Source of the DNA: Bacillota bacterium
Lineage (GTDB): Bacteria > Bacillota > Negativicutes > Sporomusales > Sporomusaceae
Reading direction: 5' to 3'
DNA length: 64,000 nt
NCBI GenBank assembly: GCA_023388195.1
Contig: JAEWGR010000129.1
Location: 33,659 to 97,658 of the forward strand
The translations under genes and the position numbers were made by a program. Under the pieces are notes generated by a model that saw only the letters and a program-made list of their open reading frames with translations, searched no databases and was not told the DNA's origin. Shown here one piece after another: positions 50,950 to 59,340 of this stretch (its first letter is position 1; every line of letters starts with the position of its first letter).

Positions 50950-51717
50950 TTGTTATTCGATACACATATCCACACCCGGTATTCTGACGACTCCGAGATG
51001 GCGCTGGAAACGGCGATCAGCCGTGCCGCCGAACTAAAACTGGGGATCACGATTACCGAACACATTGATCTGGCCCAACCGGAGCCTGATGTTGCTTTGG
51101 ATGTTGAACAATATTGGCAGGATTATAAAAAATACCGGAATGAAAAGCTGCTGCTGGGAATCGAGGTCGGCATGCGGACCGAATGTCTGGCCGACAACCG
51201 CGCTATAGTTGACGGTTATCCGTTTGACTATGTGATCGGATCGATTCATTTTGTTGATAATATCGAAATTTACCAGGAGATTTTTTATCATAACCGTACC
51301 AAAATGGATGCCTACAGCCGCTATTTTGAGACCATGCTGGACTGTCTGAAGGGATATGATTTTATTGACAGCCTGGGTCACATTGATTATATAGCCCGGT
51401 ATGCCCGGTTTGCCGATCCGGAGATTCATTATCATGAGTTTGGCGACTGGATTGATGAGATTTTGAAGGTTGCCGTTCAGAACGAAAAAGCGATGGAGAT
51501 TAATACCCGCCGCTTGACAAGCCCGGAAGCGGTAGCCAGGCTGCTGCCCATCTATAAGCGGTTTTACGAGCTCGGCGGGCGGATGGTTACCCTGGGGTCT
51601 GATGCGCATAAACCGGAAAATATCGGCTGCAGGCTGGATGTGGGCCAGGCGATGGCTGAGGCCTGTAAGCTGAAGGTAGTTTATTTTAAACAGCGTAAAC
51701 CGGAGTGGGGGAGGTAG
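50950..51717 (+). CDS. PHP-domain histidinol-phosphatase-like protein
   Basis: A 255-residue PHP-domain phosphoesterase. Metal ligands are in DTHIHTRYSDDSEM near the start, TEHIDL, IGSIHF, SLGHIDYIARY and GSDAHKPENIG near the end, the usual trinuclear set. HisK-type histidinol-phosphatases have this form, but no his genes are adjacent, so the substrate may differ. I start at TTG 50950: AGGAGG ends seven bases before it, whereas the ATG at 50944 lies only one base after that site. MLFDTHIHT then gives the typical family start. The next gene follows 4 bases after the stop. Confidence 0.85.
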   Translation: MLFDTHIHTRYSDDSEMALETAISRAAELKLGITITEHIDLAQPEPDVALDVEQYWQDYKKYRNEKLLLGIEVGMRTECLADNRAIVDGYPFDYVIGSIHFVDNIEIYQEIFYHNRTKMDAYSRYFETMLDCLKGYDFIDSLGHIDYIARYARFADPEIHYHEFGDWIDEILKVAVQNEKAMEINTRRLTSPEAVARLLPIYKRFYELGGRMVTLGSDAHKPENIGCRLDVGQAMAEACKLKVVYFKQRKPEWGR

Positions 51718-51721
51718 CTTT

Positions 51722-52129
51722 ATGAGGATAAAACGGGTTGACACGACGATTAGCACCGATAAACTGACTGAATCCAAAGAGTTTTATATCAGGCATTTTA
51801 ATTTTCAACTGGTCTATGAAAGCGACTGGTATATTGAGCTGATTGCACCAGGTCTGCCGGCCGGAATCAGCTTTACCAAGCCCCAGCGTGATGCGGGTGA
51901 GTTTTTCCATGGTTCAGGCATCATCATTTCCCTGGAAGTGGATGATGTGGATGCTGAATACCGGCGGCTGAAAGCGGCGGGCGTGGAACCCTGCGAAGAT
52001 CTTGTCGATAAACCTTGGGGTGAACGCAGTTTTGTTGTTAATGACCCGAACGGGGTTCATTTGTATATTTATACGTCTATTCCCCCAACACCGGAGTATA
52101 AAGTGGTGTACGATTCATTTAAAAAATAA
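51722..52129 (+). CDS. VOC (glyoxalase/bleomycin-resistance) family protein
   Basis: A 135-residue single-domain VOC protein with two beta-alpha-beta-beta-beta units: RVDTTISTDKLTESKEFYIRHF begins the first, and GIIISLEVDDVDAEYRRLKAAGVEP the second. WGERSFVVNDPNGVHLYIYTSI gives the typical C-terminal metal-ligand region. The substrate is unknown. GGGGAGG precedes the ATG, and the gene is closely spaced after the PHP gene. Confidence 0.88.
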   Translation: MRIKRVDTTISTDKLTESKEFYIRHFNFQLVYESDWYIELIAPGLPAGISFTKPQRDAGEFFHGSGIIISLEVDDVDAEYRRLKAAGVEPCEDLVDKPWGERSFVVNDPNGVHLYIYTSIPPTPEYKVVYDSFKK

Positions 52130-52145
52130 ATACCGCTTTCTCAAA

Positions 52146-52186
52146 CAAGAGGGGGACTGTCTCATTTCTGAGACAGTCCCCTCTTG
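52146..52186. repeat. Long palindromic hairpin (terminator or REP-like)
   Basis: Arms 52146-52164 and 52169-52186 are complementary over 18 bases with one extra G. The core GGGGACTGTCTCA resembles palindromes widespread in Firmicutes. It separates the convergent VOC (+) and UbiX-like (-) genes and could terminate both. Confidence 0.7.
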
Positions 52187-52193
52187 GCTGTGG

Positions 52194-52751
52194 CTAAAAG
52201 CTTGTTTCGCCCCAGCGTGTTAACAGGTTGTGGTCAATCCCCAGCAGGTCCAGAACCCGGCCGGTATGATGAGTAACGATATCGTCAATTGAAGTTGGTT
52301 TATGATAGAAACTGGGCATATAGGGCATAATGGTGGCACCTTTATAAGCCATAGCCAGCAAAATTTTTAAATGCTCCGGCTCCAGGACAGGCTCGCTGGT
52401 GACCATAATTAGTTTCTTCTTTAAACGTAATATACTGGCGGCAGTTTTCTGCAGGGAATTCAGCGGTAAGTCCCGGGCCAGCGGCATTATGGCACCCAGG
52501 CTGCAGGGAACAAGAATCATGGCGTCTGCATCGTGTTCCCCGATAGGTAACGAAGGGGCGTCAGCATAACAAAAGGTCCGGACCAGGCCTTGCAGGCGGG
52601 GTAACGAGTAATCTGTTTCCCGCTCCAGGGCGGCCCCGGCCTCGCGGCTCATGATCAGGCAGGTTTGAGCACCAAGGGTGTGAAAGGTTTCTAAAAGGCG
52701 TACTGCATAAATCATGCCTGTGGCATTGGTGATTCCAACAATCGGTTGCAT
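52194..52751 (-). CDS. UbiX-like flavin prenyltransferase family protein
   Basis: A 185-residue flavoprotein of the UbiX family, which makes prenylated FMN for UbiD decarboxylases. VGITNATGMIYAVRLLETF near the start replaces the usual GxSGA loop by GITNATG. CSLGAIMPLARDL, KLIMVTSEPVLEPEHL and VGRVLDLLGI-like THHTGRVLDLLGI fit the family. No UbiD partner is in the window. It has its own promoter region (TATAAT-like, near 52798) after the terminator of the small gene, and GGAGG six bases before the ATG. Confidence 0.82.
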   Translation of the reverse strand: MQPIVGITNATGMIYAVRLLETFHTLGAQTCLIMSREAGAALERETDYSLPRLQGLVRTFCYADAPSLPIGEHDADAMILVPCSLGAIMPLARDLPLNSLQKTAASILRLKKKLIMVTSEPVLEPEHLKILLAMAYKGATIMPYMPSFYHKPTSIDDIVTHHTGRVLDLLGIDHNLLTRWGETSF

Positions 52752-52825
52752 ACGGGCCTCCGCAGTTCTTATTCCAAAATTTCAAAGACTGCATTGATTA
52801 TACCAGAAATCAGCCGGACAGAATA

Positions 52826-52870
52826 GAAAAAGGAAGGCCGATTGCTGCACAGAGCACAATCGCGTCTTCC
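52826..52870 (-). terminator. Terminator of the sigma-54-controlled small gene
   Basis: On the minus strand GGAAG..CGATTG pairs with CAATCG..CTTCC and runs into TTTTTC. It separates the small gene from the UbiX-like gene. Confidence 0.8.
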
Positions 52871-52905
52871 TCATTAGCCGCATGGAGCAGGCCTGACGGG
52901 TTGCA

Positions 52906-53181
52906 TCAAGCCAGTATGGCATAGGCAGTAGTGTATGCCAATACTATGGCCGGTGCACCGCCCCTGATATAGCTGATCAGCTTGGTCAGCTTACCGGTGT
53001 CCAGGCTGTCGGCAATATTATTTTCATCAGCGATCTGTGGATTCAGCAACTGCTGGGCTTCCTCTGCTTTGGATTCAGCTTTGCCCATAAACAGGCTATG
53101 GATGGAACTAAAGAATTCAAAAGCAGGGGTTCTTTGCGGGAGCGACGGGGCCGGCGCGGAGCCAGGTTTCATTTCTTGCAT
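52906..53181 (-). CDS. Small protein with C-terminal membrane segment, sigma-54 controlled
   Basis: A 91-residue protein. The N-terminal half is Pro/Ala-rich, the middle has a helical NIADSLDTGKLTKLISYI segment, and the C-terminus (GGAPAIVLAYTTAYAILA) is hydrophobic enough for one membrane helix. No family was recognised. ATG 53181 on the minus strand has AAAGAGGTG upstream; the frame start at 53199 overlaps it. About 80 bases upstream is a sigma-54 promoter, and it ends in its own terminator, so it is the only gene in that unit. Confidence 0.6.
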   Translation of the reverse strand: MQEMKPGSAPAPSLPQRTPAFEFFSSIHSLFMGKAESKAEEAQQLLNPQIADENNIADSLDTGKLTKLISYIRGGAPAIVLAYTTAYAILA

Positions 53182-53261
53182 AACGACACCTCTTTGCATT
53201 AATTTAGAGCAGTGATTTATTTATAGAGTCTACGTTAATAAAGGCTTTATACTTATATAAT

Positions 53262-53278
53262 ATGCAATTCCTATGCCA
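53262..53278 (-). promoter_or_regulatory. Sigma-54 (-24/-12) promoter
   Basis: On the minus strand: TTGGCATAGGAATTGCAT. The -24 TGGCAT, a five-base spacer and the -12 TTGCAT match the TGGCAC-N5-TTGC consensus. It lies upstream of the small gene at 52906-53181. Confidence 0.82.
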
Positions 53279-53309
53279 AATATTAAATACCCGCATTCAG
53301 GCTACTTTT

Positions 53310-53366
53310 ATCCAAAAGAGAACAGGAGTTGTTTCATTATGAAACAACTCCTGTTCTCTTTTGGAT
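53310..53366. promoter_or_regulatory. 28-bp perfect inverted repeat: terminator and likely activator-binding site
   Basis: Arms 53310-53337 and 53339-53366 are perfectly complementary around one base. The centre TGTTTCATTATGAAACA (53330-53346) is a symmetric site placed about 62 bases upstream of the -24 element, where a sigma-54 activator would bind. The whole structure also directly follows the activator gene stop and can terminate its transcript. Confidence 0.75.
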
Positions 53367-55231
53367 CATTCTCCCAGTTCCCGTAATTTGCGCCACAGAG
53401 TTGAACGGCCAATCCCCAGCAGCTTGGCGGCCTGCTGCCTGTTGCCGCCGGTCTTGGTCAGGGCTTCGCGAATCGCAATGGCTTCAAAGTCCTTGAGATC
53501 AGCAGGGGCCTGCTCCGGTGTGGGCAGCAGGCATTTAAGGCAGGACCAGACCTCCTGTCTGGTAATAACCGGTGCGACTGCCAGTACCACCAGCCTTTCG
53601 ATTATATTATGCAGCTCGCGAATATTGCCCGGCCAGTCGTATTGGGCCAGCAGGTCGATTCCCTGCGGTTCGATATACTTGACAGAGGTGTGGAATTTTT
53701 GATTAAAATTGGCGATAAATGACCGGACAAATAGCCCGATATCGTCCTTGCGCGCTCTTAGCGGCGGGATGTTTACTGTCAGCACGGCCAGCCGGTAATA
53801 TAAATCAGCCCGGAATTTTTGCCCGGCCATCATGGCCTGCAGGTTCCGGTTTGTGGCGGCAATGACCCTGATGTCCACCGGGATGACACGGTCATCGCCG
53901 ACCCGGTATACTTGATGTTCCTGCAGGACACGGAGTAACCGGGCCTGCAGTGAGTCGGACATTTCGCCAATCTCATCCAGGAAAATGGTTCCCCGGTGGG
54001 CCTGCTCGAAGAGTCCGGTTTTGCCGCCTTTCTTCGCGCCGGTAAAGGCGCCCTCGACATGGCCAAATAACTCGCTCTCGAGGATGGTTTCCGGGATTGC
54101 CGCACAGTTGACCGCTACAAAGGGGCCGTTCCGGCGGGGGCTGGCCTGATGGATGGCCTGGGCAAAATATTCTTTGCCTGCACCTGTCTCACCCAGGATT
54201 AGCACAGTGCTGTTATAACCGGCAAAGCGTTTGGCCTCTTCAATGACCTTGTGCATAGCCGGTGTGCGGGTTTCAATATCGAGAAAGGAGGCCCGGGCCA
54301 CCCGGCCATGCAGCGATAATTCCTGCCGGGTCTTTTGCTCCAGCTCCTGCAGCTGGTCAATCAGCTGGAAGGTGGCCACTGCTCCGGCCACATCGCCGCT
54401 GACAACAACAGGCTGAAAACTGACTGCAATTGTACAGTCGCGGCCAATGCGCTCCACAACCCCGATTTGACGTTCCCGGGTTGACATACACTCCCATAGT
54501 CTCTGAATAAAAGAGCTTTCCGCTGCCGCCCAGCCGTCTTTGGCAAGATTAAATAAACGGGCCGCCTCAATATTCATGGCGGTCACGGCGCCAGTATGAT
54601 CAATGGCCAGCACGCCATAATTGATGGAATTAATAATTGTTTCCAGCTGGCGGGCGGCCTGCTCCTCCAGCCGCTGGTTTGTCAGGCGCTGCACCGCCAG
54701 ACTGATGGCCTGTTCGAGGCCTTCCCGGCCGGAAGCCAGTGTTACACCGGTTAAGCCATAAGACTCGGCTGTTTCTACCACTGCCCGGCTGCCGATGATG
54801 GTGGTTGCCCCGAGGTCCCGGGCTTTAAGGATTGCTGTATCGATATCCGCCCCGTCTTCTAAGTGTACCTGCATGCTGGCCGGCAATTCCAAAATCTCTT
54901 CAATGCTGGCACAACCGCCGGCTACCTGTCTGTCGGCCGCTAATGCCAGCCGACCGCCTTGTCTGGCGGCTGTCAGCCGGGACCGGAGAATATCATAACC
55001 GGTGTAGGGTATTTCAATAACCGGAACATTGGGAATGGCGCTCAGAATCATATGAAATGTTAAGCCTCTGGTGATCAGTACTTTGGCGCCGGCACTGACC
55101 GCAGCTTTGGCAGCGGTTACCCCTTCGTCCATACGGGCTGGAATATAGGAGATCTGCCTGCCCTGTAAGCCCAGTTTTTCTGCTAACTCCACAATCTCAC
55201 GGTCAGGGGCAATGAGGACAATTTCTGACAA
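53366..55231 (-). CDS. Sigma-54-dependent activator with PrpR-type sensor domain
   Basis: A 621-residue enhancer-binding protein. Residues 1-170 match the PrpR N-terminal sensor (TRGLTFHMILSA, VPVIEIPYTGYDIL). About 190-300 form a PAS domain, 330-560 an AAA+ domain with Walker A GETGAGKE (347-354), sigma-54 contact loop GAFTGA (394-399) and Walker B GTIFLDEIGEM, and the end is a Fis-type helix-turn-helix (QQAAKLLGIGRSTLWRKL). It drives sigma-54 RNA polymerase in response to a small ligand. The minus-strand start is TTG after AGAAGGTG. Target: probably the adjacent small gene. Confidence 0.93.
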   Translation of the reverse strand: MSEIVLIAPDREIVELAEKLGLQGRQISYIPARMDEGVTAAKAAVSAGAKVLITRGLTFHMILSAIPNVPVIEIPYTGYDILRSRLTAARQGGRLALAADRQVAGGCASIEEILELPASMQVHLEDGADIDTAILKARDLGATTIIGSRAVVETAESYGLTGVTLASGREGLEQAISLAVQRLTNQRLEEQAARQLETIINSINYGVLAIDHTGAVTAMNIEAARLFNLAKDGWAAAESSFIQRLWECMSTRERQIGVVERIGRDCTIAVSFQPVVVSGDVAGAVATFQLIDQLQELEQKTRQELSLHGRVARASFLDIETRTPAMHKVIEEAKRFAGYNSTVLILGETGAGKEYFAQAIHQASPRRNGPFVAVNCAAIPETILESELFGHVEGAFTGAKKGGKTGLFEQAHRGTIFLDEIGEMSDSLQARLLRVLQEHQVYRVGDDRVIPVDIRVIAATNRNLQAMMAGQKFRADLYYRLAVLTVNIPPLRARKDDIGLFVRSFIANFNQKFHTSVKYIEPQGIDLLAQYDWPGNIRELHNIIERLVVLAVAPVITRQEVWSCLKCLLPTPEQAPADLKDFEAIAIREALTKTGGNRQQAAKLLGIGRSTLWRKLRELGE

Positions 55232-55672
55232 TCAAGTTCACCTTCTTACAAATCGCTGACAATTGGCAGACAATAGAGATTTCCTATACATCTTTCGGGG
55301 GGCAGGGAAAATATCCTTTCAGACTTTTTGCTATATATAGTAAAATAATTAACTTATATTTGAACGATTTTGTATAATGTGTTTCGAGATACCAGGCATT
55401 TGTTGCCTGCGGGCGACTGACTGCGGGTATGAAACTGTGGGGCGGTATTAAAAATATCCAATGGAAATTAAAATCGGCATATACCGGCGTTTTTTTGTTA
55501 TATAAATTAATTGTCTGCTTAATTATCGGCAAACGGGAGAATCTATTATTAACCGTTGCGGCCTGCGGTTGCAGGAAAACTGTTCCATGCTGCCGAAAGG
55601 CAAAATAGTTAACCACCTGGCAAGGCAATACATAGGATAAAAAAATAAAACTACAAAAAGCGAGGTAAAAGC
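55232..55672 (+). other. Non-coding region with a long leader before the M16C peptidase
   Basis: 441 bases without a gene. It must hold the minus-strand promoter of the activator and a plus-strand promoter, possibly TTAACT (55350) with TATAAT (about 55374). The transcript would have a leader of about 290 bases with only weak structure. No known riboswitch was recognised. Confidence 0.5.
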
Positions 55673-58606
55673 ATGTCCTTTAAGATTGGCCAGACTTACC
55701 ACGGATTTAAGTTAATGGACGCGAAACACGTAGCCGAGATTAATTCTGATGCCAAATTGTTTGTACATAAGCAAAGTGGCGCCCGTCTGCTGTATCTGGG
55801 CAACGATGATGATAACAAAGTCTTTTCCGTTACCTTTCGTACCCCGCCTGAAGACTCAACCGGTGTACCCCATATTGTTGAGCACTCGGTCCTGTGCGGC
55901 TCCCGCAAATTTCCGATTAAGGAACCCTTTGTTGAGCTGGTAAAGGGTTCACTCAATACTTTTCTTAATGCCATGACCTTTCCGGATAAAACCATGTATC
56001 CTGTTGCCAGCCGCAATGAGAAAGATTTCCGCAATCTGATGGATGTGTACCTGGATGCCGTATTTTATCCCCAAATGCTAAAGACTCCCGAAATTCTAAT
56101 GCAGGAAGGCTGGCATTATGATCTGCCTGATAAGAATGCCGAGCTTACTTATAAAGGTGTTGTCTACAATGAAATGAAAGGCGTATTTTCCTCACCTGAT
56201 GCGATCCTGGAACATCAGATTTATGCGGCGCTGTTTCCCGAGACCACCTATGGCGTGGAGTCCGGCGGCGACCCGGAGTTTATTACCGATCTCACGCAGG
56301 AGCAGTTTGTCGCTTTTCATAAAAAATATTATCACCCTGCCAACAGCTATATTTTCCTGTATGGTGACCTCGATTTAGACGATAATCTGGCATTTCTGGA
56401 TGAAGCCTATCTGCAGGATTTTACGGCAGCGAAGATTGATTCCGGGATTCCGCTGCAAAAGCCTTTTACAGAAACTGTGGTTAAAGTGGTGGACTATCCG
56501 GTATCGCCACAGGAATCGACCAAGGATAAGACTTTTATTACTCTCAACATTGCTGCCGGTAAAGCCACCGATGCCGAAAGCTATTTGGGGCTGATGATGC
56601 TGGAGCATATCCTGCTGGAGACACCGGCGGCCCCGCTTAAAAAAGCACTGTTGGATGCCGGCTTGGGTAAAGAGGTATTTGGCAGCTATAACAAGAGTAT
56701 ATTGCAGCCGACCATGACCTTTGGCGTAAGCGGGGCCAATCCCGGCCAGATCGAAGAGTTTAGGACTACCATTGCCGCTACGTTAGCTAAACTGGCTAAA
56801 GAAGGTCTTGATAAAAAACTGGTTGAGTCGTCAGTCAACATCTTTGAATTCCACCTCCGGGAAGCTAATTATGGAAACAGGCCTAAAGGGCTTGTGTATA
56901 ATATGAAGTGTCTGGACAGCTGGCTGTATGATGAGGACCCGCTGATCCATCTGGCGTATGAACCGGCGCTGGCTGCTATTAAGCAGCAGTATAAAAAAGG
57001 TTATTTTGAACAACTGATCAAAACTTGTCTTCTGGATAATGCCCACCAGGCCCTTGTTGCCTTAACGCCAAGCTGTGAGGTTGGCGCCCAAAAGGCAGCC
57101 GAGTCAAAGCAAAAATTAGCCAAATACAAAAAGAGTCTGAGTCAGGCCCAACTGGATACCCTTGTCAGGCAAACCAAGGCCTTAAAAGAACGTCAGGAAA
57201 CGCCTGATTCGCCGGCAGCACTGGAATCAATCCCGCTGCTGGAACTGAAAGATATCGATCCGAAAACGGAAGAACTAGTAACTGTCGAGCAAAAAGAACA
57301 GGGAATACCGGTATTGCTTCATCCTCATTTTACAAATCAGATTGCTTATGTCAACCTTTATTTCAATATTGGCGCGGTGGCCGAGGCTGAACTGCCATAT
57401 GTGTTTTTGTTGGCCGATCTGCTGGGGAAGGTGGATACTGCCAGGCTGCCTTATACGGAACTGGCTAAAGAGATCAATATTCATACCGGTGGTTTTGCCT
57501 ATGATGTCTTTGCTTTTTCCGAAAACGCCGATGATGAAACCTTTACCCCGATGTTCAGGGTTAAAGCCAAGGCCCTGGTCAGCAAGCTGCCTGAGATGTT
57601 TGGCCTCCTGGGCGATGTAGCCGGCAGCAGTCTGTTTAATGACAGCGGCAGGCTCAAAGAGCTGATCCGCGAAACCAAGGCAGCCTGGGATACCGCCCTG
57701 TTCCGCCGCGGGCAGCAGGTGGTCGCCAGCCGTCTGTTATCCTATGTATCACCTGTTGCCAAATACAATGAGACCGGCTTGCTGACCTATTATAAGTTTA
57801 TTGCCGCCCTGGAAGATAATCTGGAAACCAAGGTGAATGAGATCGGCCGGACATTGGCCGCTGTAGCCCAAACAATCTTTAATAAGGATAATCTCCTGGC
57901 TGGTGTCACCTGCACCCGGGAAGATTATGAGCAATTCCGCCAAAGCTTGGCCGTGCTTAAAGAAAAACTTGGTTCCAGGCAGTTTAAGCCTGTAAAATAC
58001 AGCTTCAAAGCCCAGGCGCTTAATGAGGGGCTTCTAACCTCCGGCAAGGTGCAGTATGTTGCCAAAGGTGCCAATTTCCGCCGTCTCGGCTATACGTATC
58101 ATGGCAGCATGAAAGTGTTGGAGACGATTCTGCGTTATGATTATCTTTGGAACCGGATCAGGGTTCAGGGCGGTGCCTATGGTGCCTTTGCCCAGTTTGA
58201 CCGGAGTGGCAATGTTGTATTTGGTTCGTACCGGGACCCTAATCTGGCTGAAACGGTCAAAGTCTATGACGAGACTGTTCAATATCTGAATAATTTTACT
58301 GCCAGCCAGGTAAGCAAGCGGGAAATGACCAAATACATTATCGGTACTATGAGTACCCTGGATACACCACTGACACCGCAAATGAAAGGTGAGCGGGCCG
58401 ATGCCGCCTACATTAGAAACATTAGTCAGGCCGACCTGCAGCAGGAGCGGGATGAAATATTAGCCACCAGACAGGAAGATATCAAAAAATTGGCTGAGGT
58501 TGTGGATGCGGTTATGAAAGCCAACTACCTGTGCGTACTTGGGGGCGAACAGAAGATTAAGGCCAGTAAAGAGTTGTTCGGGCAACTGGTTACGGTAATT
58601 GATTAA
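55673..58606 (+). CDS. M16C family metallopeptidase (PreP-like)
   Basis: A 977-residue inverzincin peptidase that clips small peptides inside a closed chamber formed by two homologous halves. The metal site is HIVEH (His67, Glu70, His71), and the distal Glu lies in VVYNEMKGVFSSPDAI near residue 161. The M16C-associated middle domain and the C-terminal inactive half complete the expected size for this group (about 970-1000). No signal peptide is visible, so it acts in the cytoplasm. CGAGGT precedes the ATG. It is monocistronic, followed by a long hairpin. Confidence 0.93.
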   Translation: MSFKIGQTYHGFKLMDAKHVAEINSDAKLFVHKQSGARLLYLGNDDDNKVFSVTFRTPPEDSTGVPHIVEHSVLCGSRKFPIKEPFVELVKGSLNTFLNAMTFPDKTMYPVASRNEKDFRNLMDVYLDAVFYPQMLKTPEILMQEGWHYDLPDKNAELTYKGVVYNEMKGVFSSPDAILEHQIYAALFPETTYGVESGGDPEFITDLTQEQFVAFHKKYYHPANSYIFLYGDLDLDDNLAFLDEAYLQDFTAAKIDSGIPLQKPFTETVVKVVDYPVSPQESTKDKTFITLNIAAGKATDAESYLGLMMLEHILLETPAAPLKKALLDAGLGKEVFGSYNKSILQPTMTFGVSGANPGQIEEFRTTIAATLAKLAKEGLDKKLVESSVNIFEFHLREANYGNRPKGLVYNMKCLDSWLYDEDPLIHLAYEPALAAIKQQYKKGYFEQLIKTCLLDNAHQALVALTPSCEVGAQKAAESKQKLAKYKKSLSQAQLDTLVRQTKALKERQETPDSPAALESIPLLELKDIDPKTEELVTVEQKEQGIPVLLHPHFTNQIAYVNLYFNIGAVAEAELPYVFLLADLLGKVDTARLPYTELAKEINIHTGGFAYDVFAFSENADDETFTPMFRVKAKALVSKLPEMFGLLGDVAGSSLFNDSGRLKELIRETKAAWDTALFRRGQQVVASRLLSYVSPVAKYNETGLLTYYKFIAALEDNLETKVNEIGRTLAAVAQTIFNKDNLLAGVTCTREDYEQFRQSLAVLKEKLGSRQFKPVKYSFKAQALNEGLLTSGKVQYVAKGANFRRLGYTYHGSMKVLETILRYDYLWNRIRVQGGAYGAFAQFDRSGNVVFGSYRDPNLAETVKVYDETVQYLNNFTASQVSKREMTKYIIGTMSTLDTPLTPQMKGERADAAYIRNISQADLQQERDEILATRQEDIKKLAEVVDAVMKANYLCVLGGEQKIKASKELFGQLVTVID

Positions 58607-58614
58607 AAAAAAAC

Positions 58615-58700
58615 TGGCTTTGTGCCAAGAACGCCAAGGGTGTTGGAAGAAGCCGCCTATGCCCTTAACGGGATTCGCAGTAACTTTTCAATTCCTATAA
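58615..58700 (-). repeat. Fold-back intergenic repeat, copy E (inverted)
   Basis: Read on the minus strand it contains GGGCATAGGCGGCTTCT and CTTGGCACAAAGCCAG, matching copy A. It lies just after the peptidase gene, oriented opposite to copy C on the other side of the hairpin. Confidence 0.5.
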
Positions 58701-58712
58701 ATAAACGCTGCT

Positions 58713-58796
58713 AAAAAAGATTGCGGCACTAAGGCCCCACTGCCGTTTGGCATAGATGCCAACAGCAGTGGGGGGTGCCAGGCAATCTTTTTTTAT
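58713..58796. terminator. Long imperfect hairpin, bidirectional terminator
   Basis: AAAAAGATTG at the left pairs with CAATCTTTTT at the right, with further pairing GCCCCACTGC to GCAGTGGGG and TTGGC to GCCAA in between. T tracts flank both ends, so it can terminate the peptidase transcript and the minus-strand gene at 58888. Confidence 0.75.
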
Positions 58797-58825
58797 CTGC
58801 CAATTTATAACTCGAATTTTGTAGA

Positions 58826-58895
58826 CATAAGAACGACTAAGGCTTCTGCCGTCGTCCTATAGGACTTAGCATAAGCCCAGTCTTATCTTATTCGC
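58826..58895 (+). repeat. Fold-back intergenic repeat, copy C
   Basis: AAGGCTTCTGCCGTCGTCC, then AGGACTTAGCATAAGCCC, closed by outer arms ATAAGA and TCTTAT. It overlaps the last codons of the small minus-strand gene at 58888. Confidence 0.5.
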
Positions 58896-59178
58896 AGAGT
58901 AACCCCTGTGCCAGCAGACTGTCGTCAGTTTCCCACGACTCTACTATTACTTTAGCTGTCCGATATTCAAAACCCATGCCCATTAAATAACTCATAAGCG
59001 CTAACTCGGTCATAGCATGGCGCGTACTTGTTCCTTCAAGCTCTTTGATCCCATGACGAATGGCAGGCTCAACCTGTAACAGAAAATAACCGGCAGTGAG
59101 CGACTGGCTTGGAACCAGCTGAACTACTGGATTGGGCTTACAGTTGCGTCCTGTTATCATACTTTGGAAAGTTGCCAT
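58888..59178 (-). CDS. Small protein of unknown function
   Basis: A 96-residue soluble protein with no signal or membrane segment. The sequence GIKELEGTSTRHAMTELALMSYLMGMGFEYRTAKVIVESWE looks helical. No family was recognised. The ribosome site AAGGAGG is excellent, which supports that it is expressed. The 3' end overlaps repeat C. Confidence 0.6.
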   Translation of the reverse strand: MATFQSMITGRNCKPNPVVQLVPSQSLTAGYFLLQVEPAIRHGIKELEGTSTRHAMTELALMSYLMGMGFEYRTAKVIVESWETDDSLLAQGLLCE

Positions 59179-59340
59179 TATCTTGCCTCCTTGTGGTTTT
59201 ACTATAGTTTATGTTGCCACGCAACTATGTGTGTATTTATGTTAAATCATTAAGTAAAAAACAGTCTAAAATGAAAGACGGCAGCAGGAACCGGGGGCGG
59301 GCAGGCCAAATATATAGGTAAAGCAGCAAGGAGGTACGGT

